21,567 bases of DNA, from the IMG/VR virus record IMGVR_UViG_3300008954_000321, positions 1 through 21,567 of that record; one strand, given 5' to 3'. Numbering within the stretch: the stretch's first letter is position 1; every line of letters starts with the position of its first letter. The position numbers were made by a program, and so were the translations under genes. A model generated the notes under the pieces. The model saw only the letters and a list, made by a program, of their open reading frames with translations. It was not told the origin of the DNA and made no database searches. Below are positions 1 through 8,183 of the stretch, in pieces. Origin of the DNA: a virus.

Positions 1-92
1 GCCACATAGCGCTTCTCGTCTTCAGTCAAAAGGTCTTGGCAAACGCCACCTTCGCAAAGTTCATAAAATTCTCTAAGTAGCTTCTGACCCAT
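1..92 (-). CDS. N-terminus of a gene running off the left edge; candidate prohead protease
   Basis: An ATG at position 92 opens a frame that stays open to the window edge and gives 30 visible residues, starting MGQKLLREFYEL and including the acidic stretch LLTEDEK. An AAGGG element lies about eight bases upstream of the start. In T4 the prohead protease (gp21) follows the portal (gp20), with the small core genes gp67 and gp68 between. Here the gene sits downstream of portal and four smaller genes, so a gp21-like protease is a reasonable guess. The visible residues contain no catalytic motif, so this rests on gene order and a vague resemblance to N-termini of such proteins in marine phages. 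It could equally be a scaffold or an unrelated protein. Confidence 0.5.
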   Translation of the reverse strand, partial: MGQKLLREFYELCEGGVCQDLLTEDEKRYV

Positions 93-116
93 AACTAAGA
101 CCCTTTACAGCAGTGT

Positions 117-482
117 CTAACTGGCTGAAGCATCCACTTTCTTGTCCAAGTGGCAGGACTGCTCATTTGCGTGTTTGTGTTCATGTTTAACTCCATTGTC
201 TCCGAATACCATGTTCATTACATAAGATGTGCCAGAGGATAACCATCCAAGAAGAAAAAAGTTAGCTACTGTAACATCATAGCTAAATAGTTCTGTGAAT
301 GGGGAAAGCAGCATTAAAAACCACCCAACGTGAAATCCCATACACATTGGGCAGTGAAATACTTTACCATATCCTCCGCCAAAATCTTTTGATGGCCTCC
401 ATCTCTTTAAAAGCGGAAGGTCGCTATACACCAAAATTTGTGTAAGCCCATAGGCACATAATATAAAAGTTAATAATTCCAT
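117..482 (-). CDS. DUF1360-like small membrane protein
   Basis: This 121-residue protein has a hydrophobic N-terminus (about 1-20), a basic segment KRWRPSKDFGG, then CPMCMGFHVG at 44-53 leading into a second hydrophobic stretch (about 51-67) and a third (about 70-92). The C-terminus is hydrophilic and His-rich. A Cys-x-x-Cys that runs straight into a membrane helix with a G-[FH]-x-[GV] pattern is the hallmark of DUF1360 proteins, whose function is unknown. The start overlaps the upstream stop as TAATG, so translation is probably coupled. The fold and membrane location are fairly secure, but the role in the phage is not known. It could modify the host envelope, for example in superinfection exclusion, but nothing here proves that. 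Confidence 0.75.
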   Translation of the reverse strand: MELLTFILCAYGLTQILVYSDLPLLKRWRPSKDFGGGYGKVFHCPMCMGFHVGWFLMLLSPFTELFSYDVTVANFFLLGWLSSGTSYVMNMVFGDNGVKHEHKHANEQSCHLDKKVDASAS

Positions 483-988
483 TAGTTATCCTGTTCTGCT
501 AAGCCGGTTTCGGCACCACTAGCCATACCGATCACATCAGCAGCCTTAAGGGCTTTACCTTTGATTAAAATTTCAAAGGCATCTTGCATAATATCAGAGC
601 TAATATCTCCGCCTTGAGACAGTTGAAAAGCCATAAAAGCAATTGCTGCAGCCGGGGCGCCGTATGTTATAATTTTTTGGCCCAAATCTGTATCAAAGAA
701 ATTTTGAGCTTTTACGTAAGCAGTCGCACCAAGTTGATCTAACATTCCTTCTTGTAGATCCTGATCGATAAGGCTGGACATTTCTTCAAATGATTTTATC
801 AAATCCATTATTTCAGGATCATTTGAGACAATATTAAGAAAACCTTGCAACTTATCATCGTTTGCGCGGACTAGTTCGTTACCCAGAGATTTTACTGCTT
901 GCGGATCATTTTTGACATTTTCAAGATTTTCGTTTTCAAAAATCAAATACGTATCCCAACGCTCCATTAACATTTTCATTTCAGACAT
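482..988 (-). CDS. Putative virion or ejected protein with a type-B N-terminal tag and a hydrophobic segment
   Basis: I do not recognise this 168-residue protein by family. From residue 4 it reads MKMLMERWDTYL, which aligns without gaps to MKLIFENWRKHL at the start of the gene at 10723-11235: a shared MK-x3-E-x-W-x3-L pattern at the N-terminus. Residues 30-90 look helical and acidic. Residues about 108-122 (TYGAPAAAIAFMAFQ) form a short hydrophobic, Ala-rich segment that could insert into a membrane. An AAGGAG ribosome site seven bases before the ATG at 988 supports this start over the internal Met4. The gene lies between head genes in a tightly coupled run. A minor virion protein, possibly carried inside the head, is an inference from the tag and the location. 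Confidence 0.7.
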   Translation of the reverse strand: MSEMKMLMERWDTYLIFENENLENVKNDPQAVKSLGNELVRANDDKLQGFLNIVSNDPEIMDLIKSFEEMSSLIDQDLQEGMLDQLGATAYVKAQNFFDTDLGQKIITYGAPAAAIAFMAFQLSQGGDISSDIMQDAFEILIKGKALKAADVIGMASGAETGLAEQDN

Positions 989-999
989 CCGGGCGCTCC

Positions 1000-1578
1000 T
1001 TAGATAGTGTACATGTAGGAAAATCCAAATGGATCCCTTACGTATCCGGGCCGGATTGAACCCTGTTGTGCCTGTTGTGGTACTTCACCAAGCTCCGTAG
1101 AATCGGCCAGATCTGGGTCTACAAACTCAGAATCTGTCGCTGATACCATTGCTTCTAAGTTTTCAAAGTAAGGGCGCTCTTCCTCAATAAATTTGCTAAT
1201 ATTAATAAGAGCGAATTTAGCTGCATTAATTTTGTCGCTATATGGCGCTTCCATCATTCCCTCAATAGCACCATAGTAAGAGCCACCTTGAACTGATTCG
1301 GCGATTACAATTCCTTTTTTGCGAAGAAATGTAAACAATCTATTTTGAGCGCCGTAGACGATATCATTCATTGTCTCTTTTGGGAACGCAGTAATTTTAT
1401 TATTTTTTGAAGACATAACAATATCAATATCTGCGTGGTCGAAAATCATTAAATCCCCACTCAGGCTTTTGCGAATATTAAGTTCCAGAGTAATAGACGG
1501 TACCGGCTTTCTGGCCGCGGCGCCCACTTTAATGTGGATAGGCTCATCAGAAGGTATTAAATTAATTGTGACCGACAT
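1000..1578 (-). CDS. Conserved hypothetical protein in the head gene cluster
   Basis: The protein is 192 residues, beginning MSVTINLIPSDEPIHIKV. It has an N-terminal part rich in beta-type residues (1-60, with a LELNIRKSLSGDLMIFDHADIDIV stretch split over two strands), a helical middle (about 68-140) and a Pro/Gln-rich tail ending in an aromatic segment (GFSYMYTI). No catalytic motif is visible. The start overlaps the end of the upstream gene by 17 bases and is preceded by AAGGAA about ten bases away. Proteins of this appearance recur beside portal genes in marine T4-like phages, as far as I recall, without a proven role. A structural or assembly function is inferred from position only. Confidence 0.7.
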   Translation of the reverse strand: MSVTINLIPSDEPIHIKVGAAARKPVPSITLELNIRKSLSGDLMIFDHADIDIVMSSKNNKITAFPKETMNDIVYGAQNRLFTFLRKKGIVIAESVQGGSYYGAIEGMMEAPYSDKINAAKFALINISKFIEEERPYFENLEAMVSATDSEFVDPDLADSTELGEVPQQAQQGSIRPGYVRDPFGFSYMYTI

Positions 1579-2392
1579 CTTCGAAAATTTCCTTTACAAG
1601 TTGTTGTGTCTTTAACACAGTCATGATGACATTTTCACTGATTGTTTCATGAGAGTAGCCTTCAAGTCGTGATAAGACTTGTTGTGTCTTTTCAGTCATT
1701 GAGGAGTCAGCCTTAATCTCTTCTATTTGTTTAGCTTTTTTCAGCTGTTCTTTTAATCTACCTATCTCTGCGTTCAAAAACACTTTTAATTCCAGAGAGT
1801 TATCAGAAAAAGATGTTATATAGCGAGATAATAAACTCTTTTGCTCCTCAAGAAGTTGGTTGTCATATTTTTCATTAAATTTATTAACAAAGGTCTTATA
1901 TACAATGTTGTCAACTGGTACTTCAGTTTCATTTATTGTTGCTGTATTACACATATCGTTGATAATCTTAGTTTCAAGAATAACTTTTTCTTTTGGAGAC
2001 GAAGTATTGAACATTTTATTAATTGTAGCTAAGGCTTTATAGTTTGGTACAAAATTATTAAATACAGAAGGCGAGAGAGTCTTATTGACTACGTTTATAA
2101 TCTCTGTTTGTTTGATAAATAACTCATCAGGATTGATCATTCTTTTAGCTAACGAAGCTTCTTTCAATATCTTTTCACTAATTTCTTGCTCAAGCGATTG
2201 GTTTTCATAAAGCGATCTGTAACATTCCAAATCCTTAGTCAGCAACGATTCTGCACTAAAATGTTCTCTGATTACATCTACTGCTTTTTTGCTTCTCTCA
2301 TTATCATTTTTTAAAACAGCGACAGTGGCCTCTTTAATCAGGGCCTCATAAACAAATGCTGTATTACGTTTTTTGTTGTGCTTAGCTTTCAT
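1562..2392 (-). CDS. Helical protein directly after portal (possible head assembly or core protein)
   Basis: I set the start at the ATG at 2392 because GGAG lies seven bases before it. The frame is open further upstream, to an ATG at 2425, but that would overlap the portal gene by 44 bases. With this start the protein has 276 residues and overlaps the portal stop by 11 bases. The N-terminus is strongly basic (MKAKHNKKRNTAFVYEAL). The rest is almost entirely helical and charged, including a Lys/Glu-rich coiled-coil-like segment (about residues 205-235). No enzyme motif is seen. In T4 the genes right after portal encode prohead core proteins gp67 and gp68, so a core or scaffold role is possible, but I see no direct sequence match to either. 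Confidence 0.75.
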   Translation of the reverse strand: MKAKHNKKRNTAFVYEALIKEATVAVLKNDNERSKKAVDVIREHFSAESLLTKDLECYRSLYENQSLEQEISEKILKEASLAKRMINPDELFIKQTEIINVVNKTLSPSVFNNFVPNYKALATINKMFNTSSPKEKVILETKIINDMCNTATINETEVPVDNIVYKTFVNKFNEKYDNQLLEEQKSLLSRYITSFSDNSLELKVFLNAEIGRLKEQLKKAKQIEEIKADSSMTEKTQQVLSRLEGYSHETISENVIMTVLKTQQLVKEIFEDVGHN

Positions 2393-4346
2393 CTTTTTGC
2401 TCCGTTGGCTTTTCTTTCTTATCAAGATCTTCTAAAAGAACTGTTAGTGATTTATTCATCGATAACATTTTTTGTTCTTCTTTTTGCTCACTCAATGAAT
2501 AAATAGGCACTTCTTCTTCATAAATGCCTCTAGATAAAGATCTAAGTTCCGCGCCGCCGAGATTATTAGTTCGGTATGTGTTCGTTTCTGGTGTTGCTAT
2601 ACGTGCATAATTTCTTGTTCTGGCTCCGGCCGGCCGTGAATCTGTACGTTGGGGGTAATAAACTTTACCTTTGGCGCCGGGAGTTAGGCGAGGCGCGTCT
2701 CTCGCTCCGGGAGGGGCTGCCAAAAGTGTAGAATCATCTTCGCCGTCGGCGCCTTCTGGCTCGGCGTCGGCTTCGCCGCCGAGATCTAAATCTCCGCCGG
2801 CGTCACCGCCAAGATCTAAATCGCCACCGCCAGTATCGCCGCCAAGATCTAAGCCACCACCTCCGCCTGCTGCGCCGGCGGCTTGAGCCTCGGCAACGGC
2901 CTGAAGAGATGCATCCTGCTTGCGATCGTAAAACATCTCTCTCTGACATCTTGCAAATTCTTCGTGAGACATATTGAAAATGTTTTCGGTAACCCAGCGA
3001 CGAGAGAAATAGCCCTCGGTTGCGGAGCCGGCGATATCAAACTTAGCTTTCCAGTGCTCAATCTCTTGAAGTTCCGCAATCTTAGATGGGTTGTTTAAAG
3101 AAAGTTTGAAATTAATAAGGTCATCGCCGCGGAAACCAAGAGTATAAAGATGAATGATGCCGATTTTTTCAAGCTCATGTATAACTGTCCTTTGTAATCT
3201 TTGGACTGTTCGGGCAAAGCGAATGTCTTTTTGGGCTAACGTTGTCTTGTCTTCAGTGGCGCCTTCGCCCATAGAGAGATAAGACTGTGGGACCTTTAAT
3301 GCTGAAAATAATTTATCTCTTAAATATTTGATGTCATCAATTTCGGTTGTATTTGTGCCGCCGGCGATGTTCGAAATATCTGTAGCTGAGCCGGCGCGTA
3401 CGGGAATGTAATAGTCTTCTTCAATTGATAAAGGATTGTAACGCAAGTCAACTCGTCCAGTGTCTTTGTCTACGATTGAGTGTCTTTTAAGTTGTGAAAC
3501 AATCTTTTGCATATAGCCTTCAACATCTTGAGGCGGGATGGCGCCGACATCAATCTTGAATACGCGCCTTTCGGAAGATCTGACAATACGATATGCCATC
3601 ATAGCGTCTTCCATAAGTGTAAGTTGGCGCCAAATGCGGCGGGCGGGCTCCAGAACTGATGAGCCATAAGGGACATATTTATCGTTACCTAGAATACGAA
3701 AGTGTGCGACCTGCCAATTTTCAAAAGTCATACCAGCGGAATTCCATTGATATTGTACATAATTAGGATTAGTTGCATCTAGCCCTTCTAGTCTTTCAAC
3801 TTCCTGCAGTGGCAGCGCGATGGCTGACTGGACACCCATCTTATCATCAATGTCAAGGTAGAGCATGAAGTCACCATATTTACACATCGTGCGGCACCAG
3901 CCAAAAAGATTATATTCAATATTCAATATATTGTGATACAAAAGATCCAATACCGCCTTAATCTCTTCGTTTGTACAGTTGATGTTGAGCATCGGGCGCA
4001 AAGCAGAAAATGTTGTCATTTCATCAGCATAGATATCTAGCGACGAAGCGATCTCGGGCATATATTCCATCTGATCAAAATCAATATATCTCTCGGCACG
4101 TCGTTGATTAGAAATTGCATTAGCGGCAATTTGGTCTAACGGATTATAAGTCTGCTTCTTGAACTGCTGTCCAGAAGCAGTCTTGAATCTAGAGGCGTAT
4201 TTGTCTAGATGCTGTCTTCTAATTTTACGTCCGGATTGCGAACGATACGTAACTATCGGACCTGAAAAAAGCCTAGTTAGCGACTTAAATAACGATGATT
4301 GTGTGTTCGCAGGGTTTTTCCCTTTTCTCATATTTCTTGGTGCCAT
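2382..4346 (-). CDS. Portal vertex protein, T4 gp20-like
   Basis: This 654-residue protein forms the dodecameric portal ring at the head vertex, through which DNA is packaged and ejected. The strongest signature is at residues about 310-360: EDYYIPVRAG, then GGTN and EIDDIKYLRDKLFSALKVP. This corresponds to the gp20 segment with D-Y-W-[IL]-P-R, P-G-G-x-N and a [ED]-[ID]-[DE]-D-[IV] helix. The N-terminus is basic. The C-terminus (about 490-654) goes beyond the core fold: Ala/Gly-rich, with three LDLGG units at 499-524, then Pro/Arg-rich and acidic parts. It starts nine bases after the terminase stop, with only a weak GAGAA ribosome site, so coupling to terminase translation is likely. T4 itself has tail sheath and tube genes between terminase and portal; here they are absent from this spot. 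Confidence 0.93.
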   Translation of the reverse strand: MAPRNMRKGKNPANTQSSLFKSLTRLFSGPIVTYRSQSGRKIRRQHLDKYASRFKTASGQQFKKQTYNPLDQIAANAISNQRRAERYIDFDQMEYMPEIASSLDIYADEMTTFSALRPMLNINCTNEEIKAVLDLLYHNILNIEYNLFGWCRTMCKYGDFMLYLDIDDKMGVQSAIALPLQEVERLEGLDATNPNYVQYQWNSAGMTFENWQVAHFRILGNDKYVPYGSSVLEPARRIWRQLTLMEDAMMAYRIVRSSERRVFKIDVGAIPPQDVEGYMQKIVSQLKRHSIVDKDTGRVDLRYNPLSIEEDYYIPVRAGSATDISNIAGGTNTTEIDDIKYLRDKLFSALKVPQSYLSMGEGATEDKTTLAQKDIRFARTVQRLQRTVIHELEKIGIIHLYTLGFRGDDLINFKLSLNNPSKIAELQEIEHWKAKFDIAGSATEGYFSRRWVTENIFNMSHEEFARCQREMFYDRKQDASLQAVAEAQAAGAAGGGGGLDLGGDTGGGDLDLGGDAGGDLDLGGEADAEPEGADGEDDSTLLAAPPGARDAPRLTPGAKGKVYYPQRTDSRPAGARTRNYARIATPETNTYRTNNLGGAELRSLSRGIYEEEVPIYSLSEQKEEQKMLSMNKSLTVLLEDLDKKEKPTEQKDES

Positions 4347-4354
4347 TTAATTTC

Positions 4355-5938
4355 TCACTTTATAATCCACATATATTCTTTGTATAAATTTTCTGCATCT
4401 GACATTTTATCCATAACTCCATCTTCTTTGTATCCAATTTGTCCCTTTATTTTTGTATCAAAACTGGTTCTTGAAGTTATTATAGCATCCACAAAAGCTT
4501 TCTTGTAGTTCAAATCTCTTTGATTTGTCTGTAATGCAGTATCACGGACCCAACAAGCAATCGAGAGCGCCATAACTAAATCATCATTGTATCCTTTTAA
4601 AGCTTGGGGTTTTCCATTTGTCCAAATAAATGTTCTCAATTCATTTGCCAAACGCGACGAATATGTAGTAATTAGTTTGTTTCTTATAAACTCTTCTAAT
4701 TTAGCAACAACCAAGGGGCGAGTTTTTGAAGATGTTGTAAACCCGGGGACCGCTGAGTTCCTGTGTTCTGCCATGTGCTGCTCAATATATTCATGAGTTG
4801 ACTTAACAGAATAATAAATATTTGGGTACTCATAATCAATAAGTTTATCTAAAACTGTATATCCGATGCTGTTGTTCTCAATGACCATCATCGCGTTCCC
4901 GAACTCCCGGCCGACTTGATTTAATATATTCGCATATAAATCGGGAGTTGGCTTGCCTTGATATTCTCCCACAACCTGCATTGTCTCTAACTTAATAATG
5001 TGAAAAGTTGAATAGTCTGCTCCATCGCCGCGAGCGACATCTGCAGTCAACAAGTAGCTGCACGAAGGATCGTGCTCTTCCCAAATCCAGAAATTACGAT
5101 CAAACGCTGTTTTATATTTTGGCTCAACTATGTTGTCTGTAATCCATTCAAGAGCATCTGGATCGATAACAGTCTCGCCGGATGTGTTGAAGTTACACTC
5201 CAACTCTTGTGCAATTTGCCTGCGTGACATATTTTTAGTTTCTTTTTTGAACCACTCTTCGTCACGTTCAGGGTGCACATCCCACATTAAAGTTGTTAAT
5301 TTGAAATTATTTTCATTTGTTTCAGCGCCGACGCAAGTTTTATGGAACCAGTTACCGACACCATTCGGGGTTGATATTGCTATACAGCGACCACCAGTTG
5401 ACAACGTGGGATACAAACCAGTCCACAGATCTTCAAGACCATCAATGTGTGCAGCCTCGTCAAGAACCAGAAGAGACAGCGCTTCAGAGCGGCCGGCGTC
5501 ACCAGATGTTGAGGCTGCTTTGATGGTTGAGCCATTTGACAATTCAAACGAGGTGCGGTTATCCGTAGAGATAGAAGCGATGCGGATCCAGTCTGGTAGA
5601 TTTTTCATGATGCTTTTAACTTTGCGGACAAGGTTCCCCGCGGTCTCAAATTTGGTAGCCATAACCAGAATAGATTTATCGCGGTGAAACAACATCATCC
5701 ACACAATATAGCCAGCGGTTAACGTAGAGATACCTAATTGCCGGCCCTTATTGATGACGTTAAAACGATAGTCATTAAAATCGTCTAATAAATCATCTTG
5801 ATAGTCAAACGTATTAAAAAGAATCAGCCCGTGCATCGGATGAGATATACGGGCATACGTTTTAAGAAAGTACGATGGATCTTTTCCGCACTTAACTACT
5901 TCTTTTAATATTTCTTTCTTTGTTAATTTGAAACTCAT
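4355..5938 (-). CDS. Terminase large subunit, T4 gp17-like
   Basis: This is the DNA-packaging motor with ATPase and nuclease domains, 527 residues from the ATG at 5938. That start forms an ATGA overlap with the upstream stop. The frame stays open upstream to 6028, but using that start would overlap the previous gene by 94 bases. The ATPase part has a P-loop-like KGRQLGIST (64-72), Walker B LLVLDEA (156-162) and a coupling-type segment AISTPNGVGNWF (187-198). The RNase H-fold nuclease part has acidic residues in TADVARGDGADYS (D300), VIENN (E354) and GYNDDLVMA (D452/D453). The usual P-loop lysine before Ser/Thr is replaced by Ile70, with Lys64 or Arg66 as candidate substitutes. The family assignment is firm. 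A small terminase subunit is not recognised in the window. Confidence 0.95.
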   Translation of the reverse strand: MSFKLTKKEILKEVVKCGKDPSYFLKTYARISHPMHGLILFNTFDYQDDLLDDFNDYRFNVINKGRQLGISTLTAGYIVWMMLFHRDKSILVMATKFETAGNLVRKVKSIMKNLPDWIRIASISTDNRTSFELSNGSTIKAASTSGDAGRSEALSLLVLDEAAHIDGLEDLWTGLYPTLSTGGRCIAISTPNGVGNWFHKTCVGAETNENNFKLTTLMWDVHPERDEEWFKKETKNMSRRQIAQELECNFNTSGETVIDPDALEWITDNIVEPKYKTAFDRNFWIWEEHDPSCSYLLTADVARGDGADYSTFHIIKLETMQVVGEYQGKPTPDLYANILNQVGREFGNAMMVIENNSIGYTVLDKLIDYEYPNIYYSVKSTHEYIEQHMAEHRNSAVPGFTTSSKTRPLVVAKLEEFIRNKLITTYSSRLANELRTFIWTNGKPQALKGYNDDLVMALSIACWVRDTALQTNQRDLNYKKAFVDAIITSRTSFDTKIKGQIGYKEDGVMDKMSDAENLYKEYMWIIK

Positions 5939-6645
5939 ACATTTTTCAAGGCCGCCAACACTTCTTCGCGATTGACGAGATCTCCTTCGCCGTCCAATAT
6001 AATTATTTTTTCGATGCCATCTTTCCAAGCCATATCCACAAGCTGAGCATCGGTCATTTCTCCGAAGCCGTGAGGATCTAGAGCATCATATTTTTCTTCG
6101 TCACCAAAGCCGAAATGATAATCTCCGACTTCATTTAATACTTCTTGAATTATATATTTAACTTCTCTGAAGCCTATTTCGCGGCGTTGAGGTTCTATAT
6201 ATTCGGGAGCAAGCTTTTCAATAACGGCTGTAAATAAATCTAACATCTCTTCTGGTGGCAATTCTTGTACCAAGGCTGTGACTTGATCTTCTAAAGGTGG
6301 GCCGGCGCGATCTTGGAAACCACTAACGTGGCTCTCTGGTGCGTCGTCTGATGGAATGTCTGAGGGTCCATATCGTTCTGGCGCGTCGTCTGAGGAAATG
6401 TTATCAGCGGGGAAGGGCATCGTCTGTGCTGCTCTGTCGGCATTTGGATCCGCTGGAGCACGGCCATATCTTACTTTCTTGCTGTGTCCGTAGTCATCTC
6501 CGAGCCAAGCCGGTTTGGGCCCTTGCTTCCGGATCCATGCCAACATTTCCTCTGCCTGCTGTGGGCTCAATTCTTCTCCAAGAGTCTCTTCTTTTATGTA
6601 CTCTTCTGCGATAATTCTCTTTAATTGCGATTTTGTAAAATTCAT
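5935..6645 (-). CDS. Tagged acidic protein upstream of terminase (type-A N-terminal tag)
   Basis: I do not recognise this 236-residue protein. It opens with MNFTKSQLKRIIAEE, one of six copies of the type-A tag in this window, with Ile-Ala-Glu at residues 12-14. The middle is Pro/Asp-rich and probably disordered, with two SDDAPE units. A helical segment follows (about 130-180), containing a second tag-like run YIIQEVLNE. The C-terminus (about 190-236) is compact and acidic, with the segment IEKIIILDGEGDLVNREE. It starts through an ATGA overlap with the upstream gene and ends in an ATGA overlap with terminase. That is the slot of the small terminase subunit in T4 (gp16), but the tag and the disordered middle argue against that role. 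An internal virion protein is more likely. Confidence 0.7.
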   Translation of the reverse strand: MNFTKSQLKRIIAEEYIKEETLGEELSPQQAEEMLAWIRKQGPKPAWLGDDYGHSKKVRYGRAPADPNADRAAQTMPFPADNISSDDAPERYGPSDIPSDDAPESHVSGFQDRAGPPLEDQVTALVQELPPEEMLDLFTAVIEKLAPEYIEPQRREIGFREVKYIIQEVLNEVGDYHFGFGDEEKYDALDPHGFGEMTDAQLVDMAWKDGIEKIIILDGEGDLVNREEVLAALKNV

Positions 6646-7040
6646 ATTCTACCCCCCATACAGTCTTTAATTTTAATAAGGTTTTCAATCACATCAATTT
6701 CATTTTGTGTTTCTAATTTTTCTTTATCTTCTTTTGAATCTAAATCTTGATGAAGAATGTTAAGCGTGTTCTGAAGTTCTTCGCACGACGCTGAGTCATA
6801 ACCGTCCTCATTGAGTTTAGCTGCAAGACTGGAGGTTGGTCGGTAAGCACGGCCCATGGTTTTCTGACCAGCGCCGATGGAAACAGGATCGCCACCTATG
6901 ATAGCGGCAGACAAAAAATCAAGACTAACATCCAGATTTTCTATTTTGTCAGTCAACGCCCAAATAGCTTTCATTAGAGCAGCATCATTTTGAATCTCTT
7001 CTTTGATGATCTGCTTAAGTCGGGATTTGCTGATTTTCAC
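6642..7040 (-). CDS. Tagged helical protein, GTG start
   Basis: I place the start at the GTG at 7040. It follows the upstream stop (TAA at 7042-7044) by one base and has AAGGA eight bases before it. It also makes the protein begin MKISKSRLKQIIKEE, in exact register with the other type-A tags. The ATG at 7175 in the same frame would force a 134-base overlap with the previous gene, so I rejected it. The product is 132 residues, mostly helical: an N-terminal helix, a segment DKIENLDVSLDFLSAAI, a Gly/Ser-rich loop and a long C-terminal helix rich in Glu, Lys and Asp. Ile-Lys-Glu falls at residues 12-14. The function is unknown. A capsid-loaded protein is inferred from the tag. Confidence 0.72.
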   Translation of the reverse strand: MKISKSRLKQIIKEEIQNDAALMKAIWALTDKIENLDVSLDFLSAAIIGGDPVSIGAGQKTMGRAYRPTSSLAAKLNEDGYDSASCEELQNTLNILHQDLDSKEDKEKLETQNEIDVIENLIKIKDCMGGRI

Positions 7041-7041
7041 T

Positions 7042-7590
7042 TTACGATTCCTTTTTTCTAGAATCATTCTCCGGGCGTTTTCCGCCTTTACCATTCCACC
7101 CACCTTGATCGAGGAACTTTTTAAAACTATCTTCAAGGCGATCTTCAGATGGTTGGCTGTAAGCCATGTTTTCATCTAAACCACCAATTTTGTAGTGCAT
7201 CTTGGCTGTCACCCAGCTTCTTACTCTGGAAGAGTTTTCGACGCGAACATCAACTTCGCCCTCTTTGGTAAGGGTAACTCCGGTGCCTGTGATCTTCTTA
7301 TATTCTTTCTTCAGAAACTTAACAACATCCGCAAGGCGTTGCTCAATCTCTTGCTCAAAACCATTAGCATATACTTCACGAAGCTGTACTTCGGAGTGGT
7401 AACCTAGACAAAGCATGTTTCCATAAAAACTAACATTAAATCCGTCCATCACCCTTTTGTCAATCAGTGGACGCCCTTCATCGCGCTGGAGCCCGGGCTT
7501 CAAGGCTTCTCCGTTTTCGTCCAATGCTCCATCATAAGCATTAGCTGCGGCCTGCGATAAGCCTTGTATAATTTCGTAAACTGTTGCCAT
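7042..7590 (-). CDS. Conserved hypothetical protein (MATVYEII family)
   Basis: This 182-residue protein begins MATVYEIIQGLSQAAANAYDG. The order appears to be a helical, Ala-rich N-terminus, a mixed region with FNVSFYGNMLCLGYHSEV (about 64-80), a Lys/Glu-rich helix (about 86-113), beta-type segments around EGEVDVRVENSSRVRSWV, and a basic, Gly-rich tail. It carries no tag, unlike the genes on both sides. The start overlaps the upstream stop as TAATG with GAGGAG in front. I have the impression of related proteins in marine T4-like phage clusters, but no function is known to me. A virion or morphogenesis role is inferred only from its place between tagged genes and the terminase-portal block. Confidence 0.7.
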   Translation of the reverse strand: MATVYEIIQGLSQAAANAYDGALDENGEALKPGLQRDEGRPLIDKRVMDGFNVSFYGNMLCLGYHSEVQLREVYANGFEQEIEQRLADVVKFLKKEYKKITGTGVTLTKEGEVDVRVENSSRVRSWVTAKMHYKIGGLDENMAYSQPSEDRLEDSFKKFLDQGGWNGKGGKRPENDSRKKES

Positions 7591-8183
7591 TACTGGTCTC
7601 CTCTAACGTTCTTGTAATATAAATAGTGTTTAACTGAAGAAAGGTAATCAGAGGCTTTGGTGATTTTAGCTTGTACCCACGCATCCAATTCATCACCATC
7701 TTGAATCATTTGTTCTAACTCTGACGCATATTCGGCTGCTCTATATAATTGTGACTTGGCCATTCTACCTTCGTCGTGTTCATCGCTGTGTGTCATTTGC
7801 GGTGGTGGTTCTGCAGAAGGCAACGGGTCGCCACAACCCTCTGTTGTGACCGTTTGCTGCGTTTCAGGTTCATTTTCAGCGCTAGAACCGCCGGGGTGCA
7901 TTCTCTTATCGAGCAAATTAAAAACAATTTGGATTACGTTTCTCTTAGTGTTTAAATCCATACCCTCTTCAGCAGCTAATTGAAGTATATATTCGTAAAC
8001 CTTAGTTGCGATATTTCGTTCTTGCGGGCTAATCTCACCAGCAGTATCCTTCGTAGCTGAGCGGGTTGCTGCTGTGGCTTTTCCAACCCCAGCACTAGCG
8101 CGATCTTTCTTAACATCCAAAGGACTCTGTTCTTCAAGTGCCTCTAAAATTGCCCTCTTGATATCATTTTTCGTTATCTTCAT
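7590..8183 (-). CDS. Tagged protein with a conserved C-terminal helical module
   Basis: This 197-residue protein starts MKITKNDIKRAILEALEE, a variant of the type-A tag with Ile-Leu-Glu at residues 12-14. A Lys/Ala/Thr-rich linker (about 24-50), a helical segment (about 53-94) and a Pro/Gly-rich disordered stretch follow. The C-terminal module (about 138-190) contains GRMAKSQLYRAAEYASEL and WVQAKITKASDYLSSVKHYL. I remember close versions of this last module (AKSQL, WVQ-x-K-[IL]-TKA-x-DY) as a frequent domain in marine myovirus proteins, but without a proven role. The gene overlaps the zinc-ribbon gene by 20 bases and the next gene by one base. It is likely a virion component. Confidence 0.75.
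   Translation of the reverse strand: MKITKNDIKRAILEALEEQSPLDVKKDRASAGVGKATAATRSATKDTAGEISPQERNIATKVYEYILQLAAEEGMDLNTKRNVIQIVFNLLDKRMHPGGSSAENEPETQQTVTTEGCGDPLPSAEPPPQMTHSDEHDEGRMAKSQLYRAAEYASELEQMIQDGDELDAWVQAKITKASDYLSSVKHYLYYKNVRGDQ

Noticed and set aside
2671-2886. A Pro/Ser-rich plus-strand frame
   Set aside because: It is the complement of the Gly/Asp/Leu repeat region of portal; low complexity and no ribosome site.
5130-5687. A 185-codon plus-strand frame
   Set aside because: It lies entirely against the terminase gene, which has all its motifs; the translation is Ser/Arg-rich without domain features. It is an antisense shadow.
7041-7175. Start of the tagged 132-residue protein at the ATG at 7175
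   Set aside because: It would overlap the previous gene by 134 bases, while a GTG at 7040 has a ribosome site, proper spacing and puts the tag at the N-terminus.
7618-7625. TATAAATA, the T4 late promoter consensus, on the plus strand
   Set aside because: It points away from the genes and lies inside a minus-strand coding region with no plus-strand gene after it. The sequence is AT-rich enough for chance.
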